NCBI RefSeq assembly: GCF_022865125.1
Contig: NZ_CP094828.1
Span: 3,899,219-3,963,218 of the forward strand
Source of the DNA: Acuticoccus sp. I52.16.1
Lineage (GTDB): Bacteria; Pseudomonadota; Alphaproteobacteria; Rhizobiales; Amorphaceae
DNA length: 64,000 nt
Direction of reading: 5' to 3'
Below are positions 55,976 through 64,000 of the stretch, piece by piece. How positions within the stretch are numbered: position 1 is the first letter of the stretch; each line of letters begins with the position of its first letter. The notes below the pieces were generated by a model. That model had not been told where the DNA came from. It did no database searches and was given only the letters and a program-made list of their open reading frames with translations. The translations under genes were made by a program, and so were the position numbers.

Positions 55976-57112
55976 ATGATGCTGAGATGGATAGCGCTCG
56001 CGTGTGCCGCGGCCTTGGCCGGCTGCGGTGCGGTGCCGTCGAGTGGTCCGTCCGCTCAGGTGATCACCGAGACCAATCGTGAGAACGCGGCTCCGGCCGC
56101 ATATGTCGTGGTCGACGTGGACGAGAAGGTCGTCAACGTCACCGGCCAGTACAAGACCAAGGGCTTCTCCTCGTTCTACAAGGTCGACTTCGGCAGCGTG
56201 CAGGTGCGCCTGGCGGTCGGCGATCAGATCGCCATCAGCATCTACGAGGCCGGCGCGGACGGCCTGTTCTCGTCCGAGACGTCCAAGGCCACGCAGATCG
56301 TCGCGACGATCGACGGCGACGGCGAGGTCTTCGTCCCTTACGTCGGCACCATCCAGGCGGCCGGCCGCTCGTCCAAGTCGCTGCGCGCGGCCATCGAGGA
56401 GGCGTTGCAGGACAAGGCGATCCAGCCGCAGGTGCAGGTGCAGGTGGCCAACTCGGTCGTCAACACCGTGACCATTCTGGGCGAGGTCGGCACCGGCGGG
56501 AAAATCCCGGTCCCAGTGTCGGACTTCCGGGTTCTGGACGTGATCGCGGCGGCCGGCGGCTCGTCGATCCCCACCTATCAGACGCGGGTGATCCTGCGCC
56601 GCGGCAACAAGGTCGCCAGCGCCGACCTCGAGGACCTGTTCGACAATCCCAAGGAGAACGTGGCGGTCCAGCCGGGCGACACGATCCTCCTCGCCGCCGC
56701 GCCGCGCTCCTACACCGTCTACGGCGCGACGACGACCAAGGCCGAGATCCCGTTCGAGGCGCGCCGCATCAACATCGCCGAGGGTCTCGCCAAGGCCGGC
56801 GGCCTCAACGACCTGCAGGCCGATGCGCGCGGCGTCTTCCTGTTCCGCTTCGAGCCGGACACCATCGCCAAGCAGCTTTCCGAGCGGGCGATCGTGGCGC
56901 ACGAGGGGTCGCTGGTGCCGGTGGTCTACCGCTTCAACCTGAAGGATCCGAAGAGCTTCTTCCTGATGCAGACCTTCGAGCTGCGCGACGAGGACCTGCT
57001 CTACGTCTCCACCCACCCCTCGGTCGAGTTCAACAAGTTCCTGCGGATCATCGAGCCGGCCGTCTCGCAGGTCATCACCGCGCTGACCCTGTCCGAGCGC
57101 TTCAGCAACTAG
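55976..57112 (+). CDS. Polysaccharide export outer-membrane lipoprotein (Wza/KpsD family)
   Basis: A 378-aa lipoprotein with lipobox LAGC (Cys17). The export domain lies at about 60-150 (VGDQIAISIYEAG, GDGEVFVPYVGTIQAAGRS), followed by SLBB-type repeats (VTILGEVGTGGKIPVPVSDFRVLDVIAAAGG and SYTVYGATTTKAEIPFEARRINIAEGLAKAGGL, each a soluble ligand-binding fold) and a C-terminal region that may form the membrane-spanning helix. A 230-base AT-richer spacer separates it from the KpsE-like gene, so it may have its own promoter. It ends at a strong terminator. Confidence 0.92.
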   Translation: MMLRWIALACAAALAGCGAVPSSGPSAQVITETNRENAAPAAYVVVDVDEKVVNVTGQYKTKGFSSFYKVDFGSVQVRLAVGDQIAISIYEAGADGLFSSETSKATQIVATIDGDGEVFVPYVGTIQAAGRSSKSLRAAIEEALQDKAIQPQVQVQVANSVVNTVTILGEVGTGGKIPVPVSDFRVLDVIAAAGGSSIPTYQTRVILRRGNKVASADLEDLFDNPKENVAVQPGDTILLAAAPRSYTVYGATTTKAEIPFEARRINIAEGLAKAGGLNDLQADARGVFLFRFEPDTIAKQLSERAIVAHEGSLVPVVYRFNLKDPKSFFLMQTFELRDEDLLYVSTHPSVEFNKFLRIIEPAVSQVITALTLSERFSN

Positions 57113-57148
57113 GCTGCGGCGCCCGCCCCACGGAAGGCTTGAACGCGA

Positions 57149-57182
57149 ACGGCCCGCCTGGTCACCCAGGCGGGCCGTTTTT
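57149..57182 (+). terminator. Intrinsic terminator after the polysaccharide export genes
   Basis: A 13-base stem (57149-57161 with 57166-57178, outer ACGGCCCGCC) and loop TCAC are followed by TTTTT. It closes the export transcript ahead of the convergent UDG gene. Confidence 0.93.
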
Positions 57183-57245
57183 CGTCGGGGGCGGGCGGGC
57201 GCTGCCGGCGGCCGGGCGGCGGGGCGGTCCGCTGGCCGGGCGGTC

Positions 57246-57911
57246 TCAGCTGGCCGAGCGGTCGAGGAGGGCGCGCACGCCGGCGACCACGTCGTGGAAC
57301 ATCGCGTCGGTGAGGACGCCGGTGTTCACGTTGTAGCGGGACGGGTGGTAGCTGTCGGCGACGTTGAGGCCGGACGCCGTGGCGTGGATCGCGCCGTGGC
57401 CGAATGGGTGGGCGGAAAGGCGCGCGCCGAGCGTGCGCAGGATCGCGTCGTGAGCGATGCGGCCCAGCGCGAGGATCGTCGACACCCGGGGGTAGGCGGC
57501 GAGCGTCGCCGTGAGGAACGGGGCGCAGGCGCGGATCTCGGCGGTGGTGGGCTTGTTCTGCGGGGGGACGCAGCGCACCGCGTTGGTGACGGCAGCGTCG
57601 ACGAGGACGAGGCCGTCGTCGGGCCGGGCGTCGAACCGGCCGTTGGCGAAGCCGTGGGCGGTGAGCGCGGCGTAGAGGAGGGTGCCGGCATAGTCGCCCG
57701 TGAAGGGACGGCCGGTGCGGTTGGCGCCCATGCGGCCGGGGGCGAGGCCGACGATGAGCACACGCGCCGCCGGGTCGCCGAAGGTCGGCACCGGGGCGTT
57801 GTGCCACGCCGGCTCGAGGGCCCGCTGCTCGTGACGGTAGCCGACCAGGCGCGGGCACCGCGGACAGTCGTGGTCCGGGTCCCGCGGCCAGTCGACGGTC
57901 GGCGTCGTCAA
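57246..57911 (-). CDS. Uracil-DNA glycosylase, family 5 (UDGb) type
   Basis: A 221-aa iron-sulfur DNA glycosylase that removes uracil and some other deaminated bases. It has cluster cysteines C16 and C19 (DCPRCPRL) with further cysteines in AVRCVPPQNKP and RACAPFL, the family 5 motif GLAPGRMGANRTGRPFTGD (55-73) and the C-terminal DSYHPSRYNVNTG. The TTG start at 57911 overlaps the NYN gene stop (TTGA). It is unrelated in subfamily to the UdgX fusion at 34 kb, so the cell carries at least two iron-sulfur UDGs. Confidence 0.9.
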   Translation of the reverse strand: MTTPTVDWPRDPDHDCPRCPRLVGYRHEQRALEPAWHNAPVPTFGDPAARVLIVGLAPGRMGANRTGRPFTGDYAGTLLYAALTAHGFANGRFDARPDDGLVLVDAAVTNAVRCVPPQNKPTTAEIRACAPFLTATLAAYPRVSTILALGRIAHDAILRTLGARLSAHPFGHGAIHATASGLNVADSYHPSRYNVNTGVLTDAMFHDVVAGVRALLDRSAS

Positions 57912-58507
57912 GCGGTGGGGTGCGGGTGACGCTCGGCGGCGACCGGGCGATCGGGCCGGTCGGGGCGCGGGTTGCGCTCGGACGGGTCGCGCCCGATCTG
58001 AGCCTGCAGGTCGGCGAGTTCGATGAAGTGGTCGGACTGGCGGCGCAGGTCGTCGGCGATCATCGGCGGCTGGGTCTGCAGCGAGGAGACGACGCTGACC
58101 TTCTTGCCCTTGCGCTGCAACGCCTCGGCCAGACGACGGAAGTCACCGTCGCCGGAGAAGAGGACGATGTGGTCGACCTGCTCGGCGAGCTCCATGGCAT
58201 CGATCACCAGCTCGATATCCATGTTGCCTTTGACCTTGCGGCGGCCGCTCTGGTCGTAAAACTCTTTGAGAGGCTTCGTGACGACGGAATATCCGTTGTA
58301 ATCGAGCCAGTCGATCAGCGGGCGCAGGGTCGAGAATTCCTGGTCCTCGGCGAGGGCCGTGTAGTAATATGCGCGGAGAAGGTAACCCTTCTCGCCGAAG
58401 ACTGACAGCAATCGCTTATAGTCAATATCAAATCCAAGCGATCGCGCAGCGCTGTAGAGATTCGCGCCGTCAATAAATAGAGCGATCTTCTCTCGGGGGT
58501 CGAACAT
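57908..58507 (-). CDS. NYN-domain (LabA/DUF88) putative ribonuclease
   Basis: A 199-aa protein with the PIN-like NYN fold: IALFIDGANLY (Asp13, Asn16), GNMDIELVIDAM (Asp97, Asp103) and LFSGDGDFRRL (Asp120, Asp122), the acidic metal site of this nuclease group. The last 35 residues are charged and low in complexity. It is coupled to the UDG gene and divergent from rpoZ, as in many Rhizobiales. Its RNA target is unknown. Confidence 0.9.
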   Translation of the reverse strand: MFDPREKIALFIDGANLYSAARSLGFDIDYKRLLSVFGEKGYLLRAYYYTALAEDQEFSTLRPLIDWLDYNGYSVVTKPLKEFYDQSGRRKVKGNMDIELVIDAMELAEQVDHIVLFSGDGDFRRLAEALQRKGKKVSVVSSLQTQPPMIADDLRRQSDHFIELADLQAQIGRDPSERNPRPDRPDRPVAAERHPHPTA

Positions 58508-58700
58508 TCGGGGTCTTTCTGTTCAGTATGTTCAAGGCGACGCACTGGTCCGTGAATGCGGGAGCACAGCTATCACATAAATAGGAGGTCGGGGCGGAAA
58601 GGCCCGCCCATGACACATGATGCTACAACATGACGCTTGCGTCGGTCGAGTGTGCTTGGTATCGGAGCCCCCTTGTTGTCAACTCATTTTGGAGTTCGCC

Positions 58701-59090
58701 GTGGCCCGTGTCACCGTCGAAGATTGCGTCGATAAGGTCGAGAACCGCTTCGAGCTGGTCCTGCTGGCCGCTCACCGTGCGCGGATGATCTCGTCCGGTT
58801 CGCCGATCATGGTCGACCGCGACAACGATAAGAATCCGGTCGTGGCTCTGCGTGAGATCGCCGATCAGCGCCTTCATCCCGAAGACCTGAAGGAAGAGCT
58901 CATCCACTCCCTGCAGAAGAACGTCGAGGTCGACGAGCCGGAGGCCGAGATGCCGGCCGCCGCCGCCATCCAGCAGCCCTCCGGCGGCGCCGACGACAGC
59001 GTCGACCAGACCTTCAACTCCATGTCCGAGGAAGAACTCCTGCGCGCCATGGAGACCCTGGTCCCGCCGGAGCGGACGGAAGAGGTCTGA
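58701..59090 (+). CDS. rpoZ: DNA-directed RNA polymerase omega subunit
   Basis: A 129-aa omega subunit that aids RNA polymerase assembly and forms part of the ppGpp site. It opens [30 protein letters not shown] and contains [13 protein letters not shown], followed by an acidic tail usual in alphaproteobacteria. The GTG at 58701 follows GGAG; an upstream ATG at 58617 is unlikely. It is directly followed by rsh, which makes ppGpp, a conserved pairing. Confidence 0.94.
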   Translation: MARVTVEDCVDKVENRFELVLLAAHRARMISSGSPIMVDRDNDKNPVVALREIADQRLHPEDLKEELIHSLQKNVEVDEPEAEMPAAAAIQQPSGGADDSVDQTFNSMSEEELLRAMETLVPPERTEEV

Positions 59091-59233
59091 CGGAGGCACC
59101 ATAACGCGCGATGCTTCGTACCTTATCCGGCACCGACGAACACGCTGGGCAGGTCGAAGCACGCGTTGCAGGAAAGCCTTCCCACCCCCATGTGACGTCC
59201 TCTGGGGGCGGGACGGAAGGGCCGCAGCGGCCG

Positions 59234-61360
59234 ATGATGCGGCAATACGAGCTGGTCGAGCGGGTCGCCGCCTATAACCCGGACGTCGACGAGGCGCTTC
59301 TGAACCGCGCCTACGTCTACTCCATGACCAAGCACGGCGGGCAGAAGCGCGCCTCGGGCGACCCCTACTTCTCCCATCCGCTGGAAGTCGCCGCCATCCT
59401 GACGCAGATGCGGCTCGACGACGCCACCATCGTCGCCGCCCTGCTGCACGACACCATCGAAGACACCGACGCCACCCGCGCCGAGATCGACCACCTGTTC
59501 GGTCCGCGCATCGGCAAGCTGGTCGAGGGGCTGACCAAGATCGGCCGCCTGGCGTTCGTCAGCCAGGCCGACAAGCAGGGCGAGAACCTCCGAAAGCTGC
59601 TGCTGGCCGTCGCCGAGGACGTGCGCGTGCTTCTCGTCAAGCTCGCCGATCGCCTCCACAACATGCGCACCATCCACTGGGTGCCGGTCCACAAGCGCGC
59701 CCGCATCGCGCAGGAGACCATGGAGGTCTACGCCCCGCTCGCCGGCAAGATGGGCATCTTCTGGATGCGCGAGGAGCTGGAGCACCTCTCCTTCCACGTC
59801 CTCCACCCCGAAGAGGCGGCCTACATCGAGGGCAAGCTCGCCGAGCGGCGCGCCGCCGTCGGCTCGCTGCTGTCGGGCATCGAGGCGGAGCTGTCCGAGC
59901 GGCTGCGCGTGAACGACATCGCCGCCGTGGTGACCGGGCGGGAGAAGAAGCCCTATTCGATCTTCGCCAAGATGCAGCGAAAATCGATCAACTTCGAACA
60001 CCTGTCGGACATCTACGGCTTCCGCATCCTCGTCGACACCACGGCCGACTGCTACGCCGCGCTCGGCGTCGTGCACACGATCTGGCAGTCGGTCCCGGGC
60101 CGCTTCAAGGACCACATCTCGACCCCGAAGCAGAACGGCTATCGCTCGATCCACACCACGCTCGTCGGCCCGCGCAAGCAGCGCATCGAGCTGCAGATCC
60201 GCAGCCACGAGATGCACCGCCTCGCCGAGTACGGCATCGCCGCACACGCCTTCTACAAGGACGGCACGTCGCGCCGGCCGAGCGAGCTGGCGCGCGATTC
60301 GGAAGCCTATGCCTGGCTGCGCCACACCATCGAGCTGTTGTCGGACGGCGGCTCGTCGGCCGAATTCCTGGAGCACACCAAGCTCGAACTGTTCCAGGAT
60401 CGCGTCTACTGCTTCACGCCGCGCGGCAAGCTGATCGCGCTGCCGCCGGGCGCGACCCCCATCGATTTTGCATATCAGGTCCACACCGACGTCGGGAATA
60501 CCTGCACGGGTTGTCGTATCAACGGCCATCCGCGCCCGCTCGTCACCCCGCTCAACAGCGGCGACGAGGTGGAGATCCTGTGCAAGGAAGGGGCGCAGCC
60601 GCCGTCCGCATGGAACGCGCTCGCCGTCACCGGCAAGGCCCGCGCCGCCATCCGGCGCGCCAACCGCGAGCAGGACCGGCGCAAGTTCGTGCGCCTCGGT
60701 CGCCAGCTGTTCGAGAACGAGGTCGTGCGCCGCGCGCTGCCGGACGTCCCCTCGCTCGCCACCAGCGCCGAGCGGCTGGGCTATCCGGAGGCCGATGCGC
60801 TCGCCTACGCCATCGGCAGCGACGCGATGTCGGCGACCGACGTGCTGCGCGCCCTCGGCTACGAGGCGGAGGGGACGGTGCCGCCGCCCGCCCACCACAA
60901 CGGGGCGCCGGTGAAGATCCGCGGCCATGGCGATGATCTGCCCATCACCTTCGCCCCCCAGCATCCGACGATCCCGGGCGACAAGATCGTCGGCATTCTC
61001 CAGCCGGGGGAGGGTGTGACGATCTATCCGGCCGGCGCCAGCGACGCACTCGATGCGGTGGCCGCGGATCCGCATTGCTGGGTGGACGTGGCTTGGGACC
61101 TTTCCGGCGCCGCGGCGACGCTCTATACCGCAGCAGTCCGGGTCGTCGCGTCGAACAAGCCCACCGTGTTCGCCGGCATCGCCGAGGCGCTCGAGGCCGA
61201 GGACGCCGATCTCGGGGAACTCACAGTCGTGACGAAGACCCCTGATTATCGCGAACTCAACCTCCATATCGAGGTGCGGGATGCTGCGCATCTGTCCCGC
61301 GTACTGGACAGGTTGCGGGGACTGACGACGGTGGCCGAAGCCTCGCGCACCAGCCACTGA
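59234..61360 (+). CDS. rsh: RelA/SpoT homologue Rsh, bifunctional (p)ppGpp synthetase/hydrolase
   Basis: A 708-aa stringent-response enzyme. The HD hydrolase domain is intact (His48 in YFSHPLEVAA, His72-Asp73 in LLHDTIEDT, LVKLADRLHNMRTI), as is the synthetase (PYSIFAKMQRKSINFEHLSDIYGFRI, with the RxKD-type loop variant of the SpoT/Rsh branch). TGS (CFTPRGKLIALPPGATPIDFAY) and a C-terminal ACT domain follow. The paired ATGs at 59234/59237 begin the conserved MMRQYELVERV; a longer reading from 59111 is not supported. Confidence 0.95.
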   Translation: MMRQYELVERVAAYNPDVDEALLNRAYVYSMTKHGGQKRASGDPYFSHPLEVAAILTQMRLDDATIVAALLHDTIEDTDATRAEIDHLFGPRIGKLVEGLTKIGRLAFVSQADKQGENLRKLLLAVAEDVRVLLVKLADRLHNMRTIHWVPVHKRARIAQETMEVYAPLAGKMGIFWMREELEHLSFHVLHPEEAAYIEGKLAERRAAVGSLLSGIEAELSERLRVNDIAAVVTGREKKPYSIFAKMQRKSINFEHLSDIYGFRILVDTTADCYAALGVVHTIWQSVPGRFKDHISTPKQNGYRSIHTTLVGPRKQRIELQIRSHEMHRLAEYGIAAHAFYKDGTSRRPSELARDSEAYAWLRHTIELLSDGGSSAEFLEHTKLELFQDRVYCFTPRGKLIALPPGATPIDFAYQVHTDVGNTCTGCRINGHPRPLVTPLNSGDEVEILCKEGAQPPSAWNALAVTGKARAAIRRANREQDRRKFVRLGRQLFENEVVRRALPDVPSLATSAERLGYPEADALAYAIGSDAMSATDVLRALGYEAEGTVPPPAHHNGAPVKIRGHGDDLPITFAPQHPTIPGDKIVGILQPGEGVTIYPAGASDALDAVAADPHCWVDVAWDLSGAAATLYTAAVRVVASNKPTVFAGIAEALEAEDADLGELTVVTKTPDYRELNLHIEVRDAAHLSRVLDRLRGLTTVAEASRTSH

Positions 61361-61406
61361 CGCCGGTCCTTCAATGACGCGCGCGATTGGGTTCGGAGGA
61401 GAGTGC

Positions 61407-62177
61407 ATGCTGTTCGCGCGGAAGGCTCGGCCATCGTTCCGCGAGCGTTTGCGGGTTGCGGCCTGGCCCCGTCGATCGTTCGGGCGATCGTTCAGCTACT
61501 ACAAGCACCGCGTCCTGCGTCTCGAGGCGTCGCCGCATGCGATCGCGGCGGGCGTGGCGGCGGGCGCCTTCGCATCCTGTACGCCGCTGGTGGGCTTCCA
61601 CTTCATCCTTTCGTTCGCGCTCGCCTGGGTGATCGGCGGGTCGATGATCGCCGCCGCGTTCGGCACGGCGGTCGGCAATCCGTTGACCTTCCCGTTGATC
61701 TGGCTGTCCTCCTTCCAGCTGGGCGAACTGATCCTCGGCCCCTCTCCGAAGGGGGCGCATCCGGGACAGGTCGAGCTGTCGTTCAACACGCTGACCCAGT
61801 CGTTCGACACCATCTGGCCGACGCTGAAGCCGATGTTCGTCGGCGGGATCGTGATGGGCACGGTGATCGCCGGGGCGCTCTATCTGCTTGTCCGCTCGAC
61901 GGTGGTCATGTCGCAGTCGCTGCGGTCGGCCCGGCTCGCGGCCGCGGCGCAGAACCGCGTCGACCTGGCGCTGCGGCCGGCCGATCTCCTGCATCCCGCC
62001 GCCATGATCGACGAGATCGAGCACGCCCAGGACCTCGCCCACCACCGTGAGGCCGAGCCTTGCCGGGACGGAAGCCACCACGGCGCGCACGAGCACGGCT
62101 TCGCCCATGAAGGCGCCGGCGAGGCCGCGCACGAGACGGACCCCGCGCCGCTGCGCCGGACCGAGGGGCGCTCGTGA
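61407..62177 (+). CDS. DUF2062 membrane protein
   Basis: A 256-aa inner-membrane protein with the DUF2062 domain ([38 protein letters not shown] and [14 protein letters not shown], each a family hallmark), three or four hydrophobic segments and a His-rich C-terminal tail ([20 protein letters not shown]) that could bind metal. The ATG at 61407 follows GGAGGAG. The gene regularly sits between rsh and acpS in this group; its function is unknown. Confidence 0.9.
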   Translation: MLFARKARPSFRERLRVAAWPRRSFGRSFSYYKHRVLRLEASPHAIAAGVAAGAFASCTPLVGFHFILSFALAWVIGGSMIAAAFGTAVGNPLTFPLIWLSSFQLGELILGPSPKGAHPGQVELSFNTLTQSFDTIWPTLKPMFVGGIVMGTVIAGALYLLVRSTVVMSQSLRSARLAAAAQNRVDLALRPADLLHPAAMIDEIEHAQDLAHHREAEPCRDGSHHGAHEHGFAHEGAGEAAHETDPAPLRRTEGRS

Positions 62178-62572
62178 TCATCGGCATCGGCTCGGACCTG
62201 ATCGACATTCGCCGCATCCAGAAGACGCTCGACCGCTTCGGCGAGCGCTTCACCCACCGCGTCTTCACCGACGTCGAGCGCGCCAAGGCCGCCCGCCGCG
62301 TGACGCCGGCCGCCACCTTCGCCAAGCGGTTCGCCGCCAAGGAGGCCTGCTCCAAGGCGCTGGGGTCGGGCATCCGGATGGGGGTTGCCTGGCGCGAGAT
62401 GGGCGTGGTTAACCTGAAGTCCGGCCAACCGACGCTGCAACTGACCGGCGGCGCTCTCGACCGGTTGAACGCGATGATCCCCGACGGACACGTCCCGGCG
62501 ATCCATCTCACCATGACGGACGACCACCCCCTGGCGCAGGCCTTCGTGGTGATCGAGGCCGTTCCATCATAG
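62174..62572 (+). CDS. acpS: Holo-[acyl-carrier-protein] synthase
   Basis: Transfers 4'-phosphopantetheine from CoA to acyl carrier protein. The 132-aa protein has the metal-binding Asp8 in [10 protein letters not shown] and Glu57 in [16 protein letters not shown]. The GTG start overlaps the stop of the DUF2062 gene (GTGA). It is followed by lepB after 122 bases. Confidence 0.95.
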   Translation: MIIGIGSDLIDIRRIQKTLDRFGERFTHRVFTDVERAKAARRVTPAATFAKRFAAKEACSKALGSGIRMGVAWREMGVVNLKSGQPTLQLTGGALDRLNAMIPDGHVPAIHLTMTDDHPLAQAFVVIEAVPS

Positions 62573-62694
62573 CGGACGGCCCGCGCACCCGCGCAGACCG
62601 AATTGCTTGACAGTGCCTCACGCTCTATGAGCTGAGGTTCGTGCCGCCCGGCGGCGAAGGGCGTGTAGAGTGACGCGCCGCATTAGGGGTTTCG

Positions 62695-63450
62695 ATGAGC
62701 GTGGCGAAAGACAAGACGTCGGAAGGCGAGGGCAGCCTGTACGAGTTGTTCAAGGTCATCGTTCAGGCACTTCTGATCGCATTGGTGATCCGAACGTTCC
62801 TGTTCCAGCCGTTCAACATCCCGTCAGCCTCGATGGTCGACACCCTCCTCGTGGGTGACTACCTCTTCGTGTCGAAATATTCTTACGGATATTCGCGATA
62901 TTCTGTCCCGTTCGGAGCGATCCCGGTGTCGGGTCGTATTTTCGCCTCGGAGCCCGAGCGCGGCGACGTCGCCGTCTTCAAGCTCCCGCGCGACAATGCG
63001 ACCGACTACATCAAGCGCGTCATCGGCCTGCCGGGCGACCGCATCCAGGTGCGCGAGGGGATCCTCTACATCAACGACCGCGAGGTGCCGCGTCGCCAGC
63101 TCTCCGACTATGTGGAGGTCGGCGCCAACGGCCGCGAGGTCCGCGCCCACCGCTACGAGGAGACGCTGCCCAACGGCGTCACCTACGAGGTCCTGGACTC
63201 CAGCCCCAACAGCCTGTTCGACAACACGCAGGTCTACACCGTCCCCGAAGGCCATTACTTCATGATGGGCGACAATCGGGACAATTCGACCGACAGCCGC
63301 AGCCAGTCGGGTGTCGGATTCGTGCCGTTTGAAAATTTCGTGGGTCGCGCGGAAGTTATCTTCTTCTCAATTGGGGAAGGCACGCCCATCTGGCAGGTTT
63401 GGAACTGGCCGTGGGCCGTGCGGTGGAACCGCATATTCACTTCGCTGTAG
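62695..63450 (+). CDS. lepB: Signal peptidase I
   Basis: Cleaves signal peptides of exported proteins in the inner membrane. The 251-aa protein has one N-terminal membrane segment (about 19-37), the catalytic serine in IPSASMVDTLLVGDY (Ser46), the general-base lysine in DYIKRVIGLPGDRI (Lys107) and the box E region YFMMGDNRDNSTDSR. A TTGACA about 85 bases upstream may be part of its promoter. It is followed by rnc after nine bases. Confidence 0.95.
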   Translation: MSVAKDKTSEGEGSLYELFKVIVQALLIALVIRTFLFQPFNIPSASMVDTLLVGDYLFVSKYSYGYSRYSVPFGAIPVSGRIFASEPERGDVAVFKLPRDNATDYIKRVIGLPGDRIQVREGILYINDREVPRRQLSDYVEVGANGREVRAHRYEETLPNGVTYEVLDSSPNSLFDNTQVYTVPEGHYFMMGDNRDNSTDSRSQSGVGFVPFENFVGRAEVIFFSIGEGTPIWQVWNWPWAVRWNRIFTSL

Positions 63451-63459
63451 GAGACGTCT

Positions 63460-64000
63460 TTGGGGCAACGGTCTGACGATGCGCTCGACGCGCTCGAGCT
63501 CCGCCTGGGGCACACCTTCTCAGACCGTCGGGTCCTGATCGAGGCGCTCAACCACGCCAGCGTTCACGTCAACGGCCGCGGGCCCAACTACCAGCGGCTG
63601 GAGTTCGTGGGCGACCGCGTGCTCGGCCTCACCATCGCCGCCGAACTCTACCGCCGCGATCCGGCCGCCGACGAGGGCGACCTCGCGCGGCGCCTGAACG
63701 CGCTGGTGCGCAAGGAGACCTGCGCCGACCGGGCGCTGTCGCTGGGGATCGACGAGGCGCTGCGCCTCGGCGCCGCGGAGGCCCAGGCCGGCGGCCGCCG
63801 CAAGACCGCCATCCTCGCCGACGCGTGCGAGGCGGTGCTCGCCGCCGTCTTCCTCGACGCCGGCTTCGGTGCCGCGGAAGCCGCGGTCCTGCGCGTGTGG
63901 GCCCCGCTGCTCGACGACAAGGGCATCGACCGCGACGCCAAGACCAGCTTGCAGGAACGCCTCCAGGCCGAGGGCGGCCGGCCGCCGGTCTACCGCCTCA
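63460..64000 (+). CDS. rnc: Ribonuclease III (3' part beyond window)
   Basis: Double-strand-specific endoribonuclease for rRNA processing and RNA turnover. About 180 residues are visible: the N-terminal part LGHTFSDRRVLIEALNHAS, the signature RLEFVGDRVLGL with its catalytic acids, and LADACEAVLAAVFLDAGF, then the start of the dsRNA-binding domain (TSLQERLQAEGG). The start is a TTG at 63460 with GGAG six bases upstream, tightly behind lepB. era and recO would be expected next. Confidence 0.93.
   Translation, partial: MGQRSDDALDALELRLGHTFSDRRVLIEALNHASVHVNGRGPNYQRLEFVGDRVLGLTIAAELYRRDPAADEGDLARRLNALVRKETCADRALSLGIDEALRLGAAEAQAGGRRKTAILADACEAVLAAVFLDAGFGAAEAAVLRVWAPLLDDKGIDRDAKTSLQERLQAEGGRPPVYRL

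Noticed and set aside
58521-58533. GTTC-N5-GTTC before the NYN-UDG genes as a LexA box
   Set aside because: The alphaproteobacterial LexA box needs seven bases between the GTTC units.
62607-62637. TTGACA and a following imperfect hairpin before lepB as a defined promoter and control element
   Set aside because: No -10 hexamer at usable spacing; the hairpin is interrupted. Only the -35 match is notable.

Overview
The window is a GC-rich, gene-dense chromosomal segment of an alphaproteobacterium, most likely in Hyphomicrobiales (Rhizobiales). The evidence is a SciP (DUF1153) protein with a CtrA-like box, a GTTC-N7-GTTC LexA-type box, a PmtA-like methyltransferase, a DUF2865 protein, a class II DAHP synthase, and the order UDG-NYN-rpoZ-rsh-DUF2062-acpS-lepB-rnc. 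I cannot place the genus from sequence alone; an Acuticoccus-like organism is a guess. No rRNA or CRISPR array is visible, and one tRNA (Met, CAT) is present.

Layout. 1-4.3 kb: livF/livG amino-acid ABC ATPases, a divergent acyl-CoA synthetase and a secreted beta-barrel-like protein. 4.4-8.4 kb: tRNA-Met, a PmtA-like methyltransferase, mnmA, sciP, a phosphoesterase and a Nudix hydrolase. 8.4-15.1 kb: a CorC-type protein, aroB-aroK, xerD, accA and an L,D-transpeptidase lipoprotein. 15.2-22.5 kb: VOC protein/IclR pair, tandem universal stress protein, quinone oxidoreductase, orphan potHI permeases, SDR, thioesterase. 22.5-29 kb: gph, DUF2059, gor, a GGCT-fold protein, DAHP synthase, and an MFS exporter divergent from a MerR regulator across a SoxR-like promoter. 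29-38.7 kb: a NAD synthetase homologue lacking catalytic residues, overlapping gltX; a DUF2865 protein; a radical-SAM/UdgX DNA-repair operon behind a LexA box; a betaine-type binding protein overlapping an L,D-transpeptidase. 38.7-43.4 kb: SDR, small secreted protein, glycosyltransferase, orphan pyruvate dehydrogenase E2, a VOC gene with a displaced stop.

43.5-53.1 kb is a propionyl-CoA carboxylase region: acyP-pccA and pccB are separated by lrgAB, a FabD-like acyltransferase, an unusual SDR and an IS5-family element. The element sits on the stop codon of pccB, and the duplicated CTAG restores that stop. ATP12 and HAD genes follow. 53.5-57.1 kb holds a polysaccharide-export set (KpsT-like, KpsE-like and Wza/KpsD-like) with no permease, in which the KpsT-like ATPase has lost its catalytic glutamate, H-loop histidine and signature motif. 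57.2-64 kb is the conserved UDG/NYN/rpoZ/rsh/acpS/lepB/rnc block, cut by the window end.

The strongest leads are: the catalytically stripped NAD synthetase fused by overlap to gltX; the permease-less capsule set with a degenerate ATPase; the SOS-box-controlled radical-SAM/UdgX operon; the stop-codon-restoring IS insertion; and the binding-protein/L,D-transpeptidase couple. Function statements rest on family knowledge and motif reading; no database search was run.
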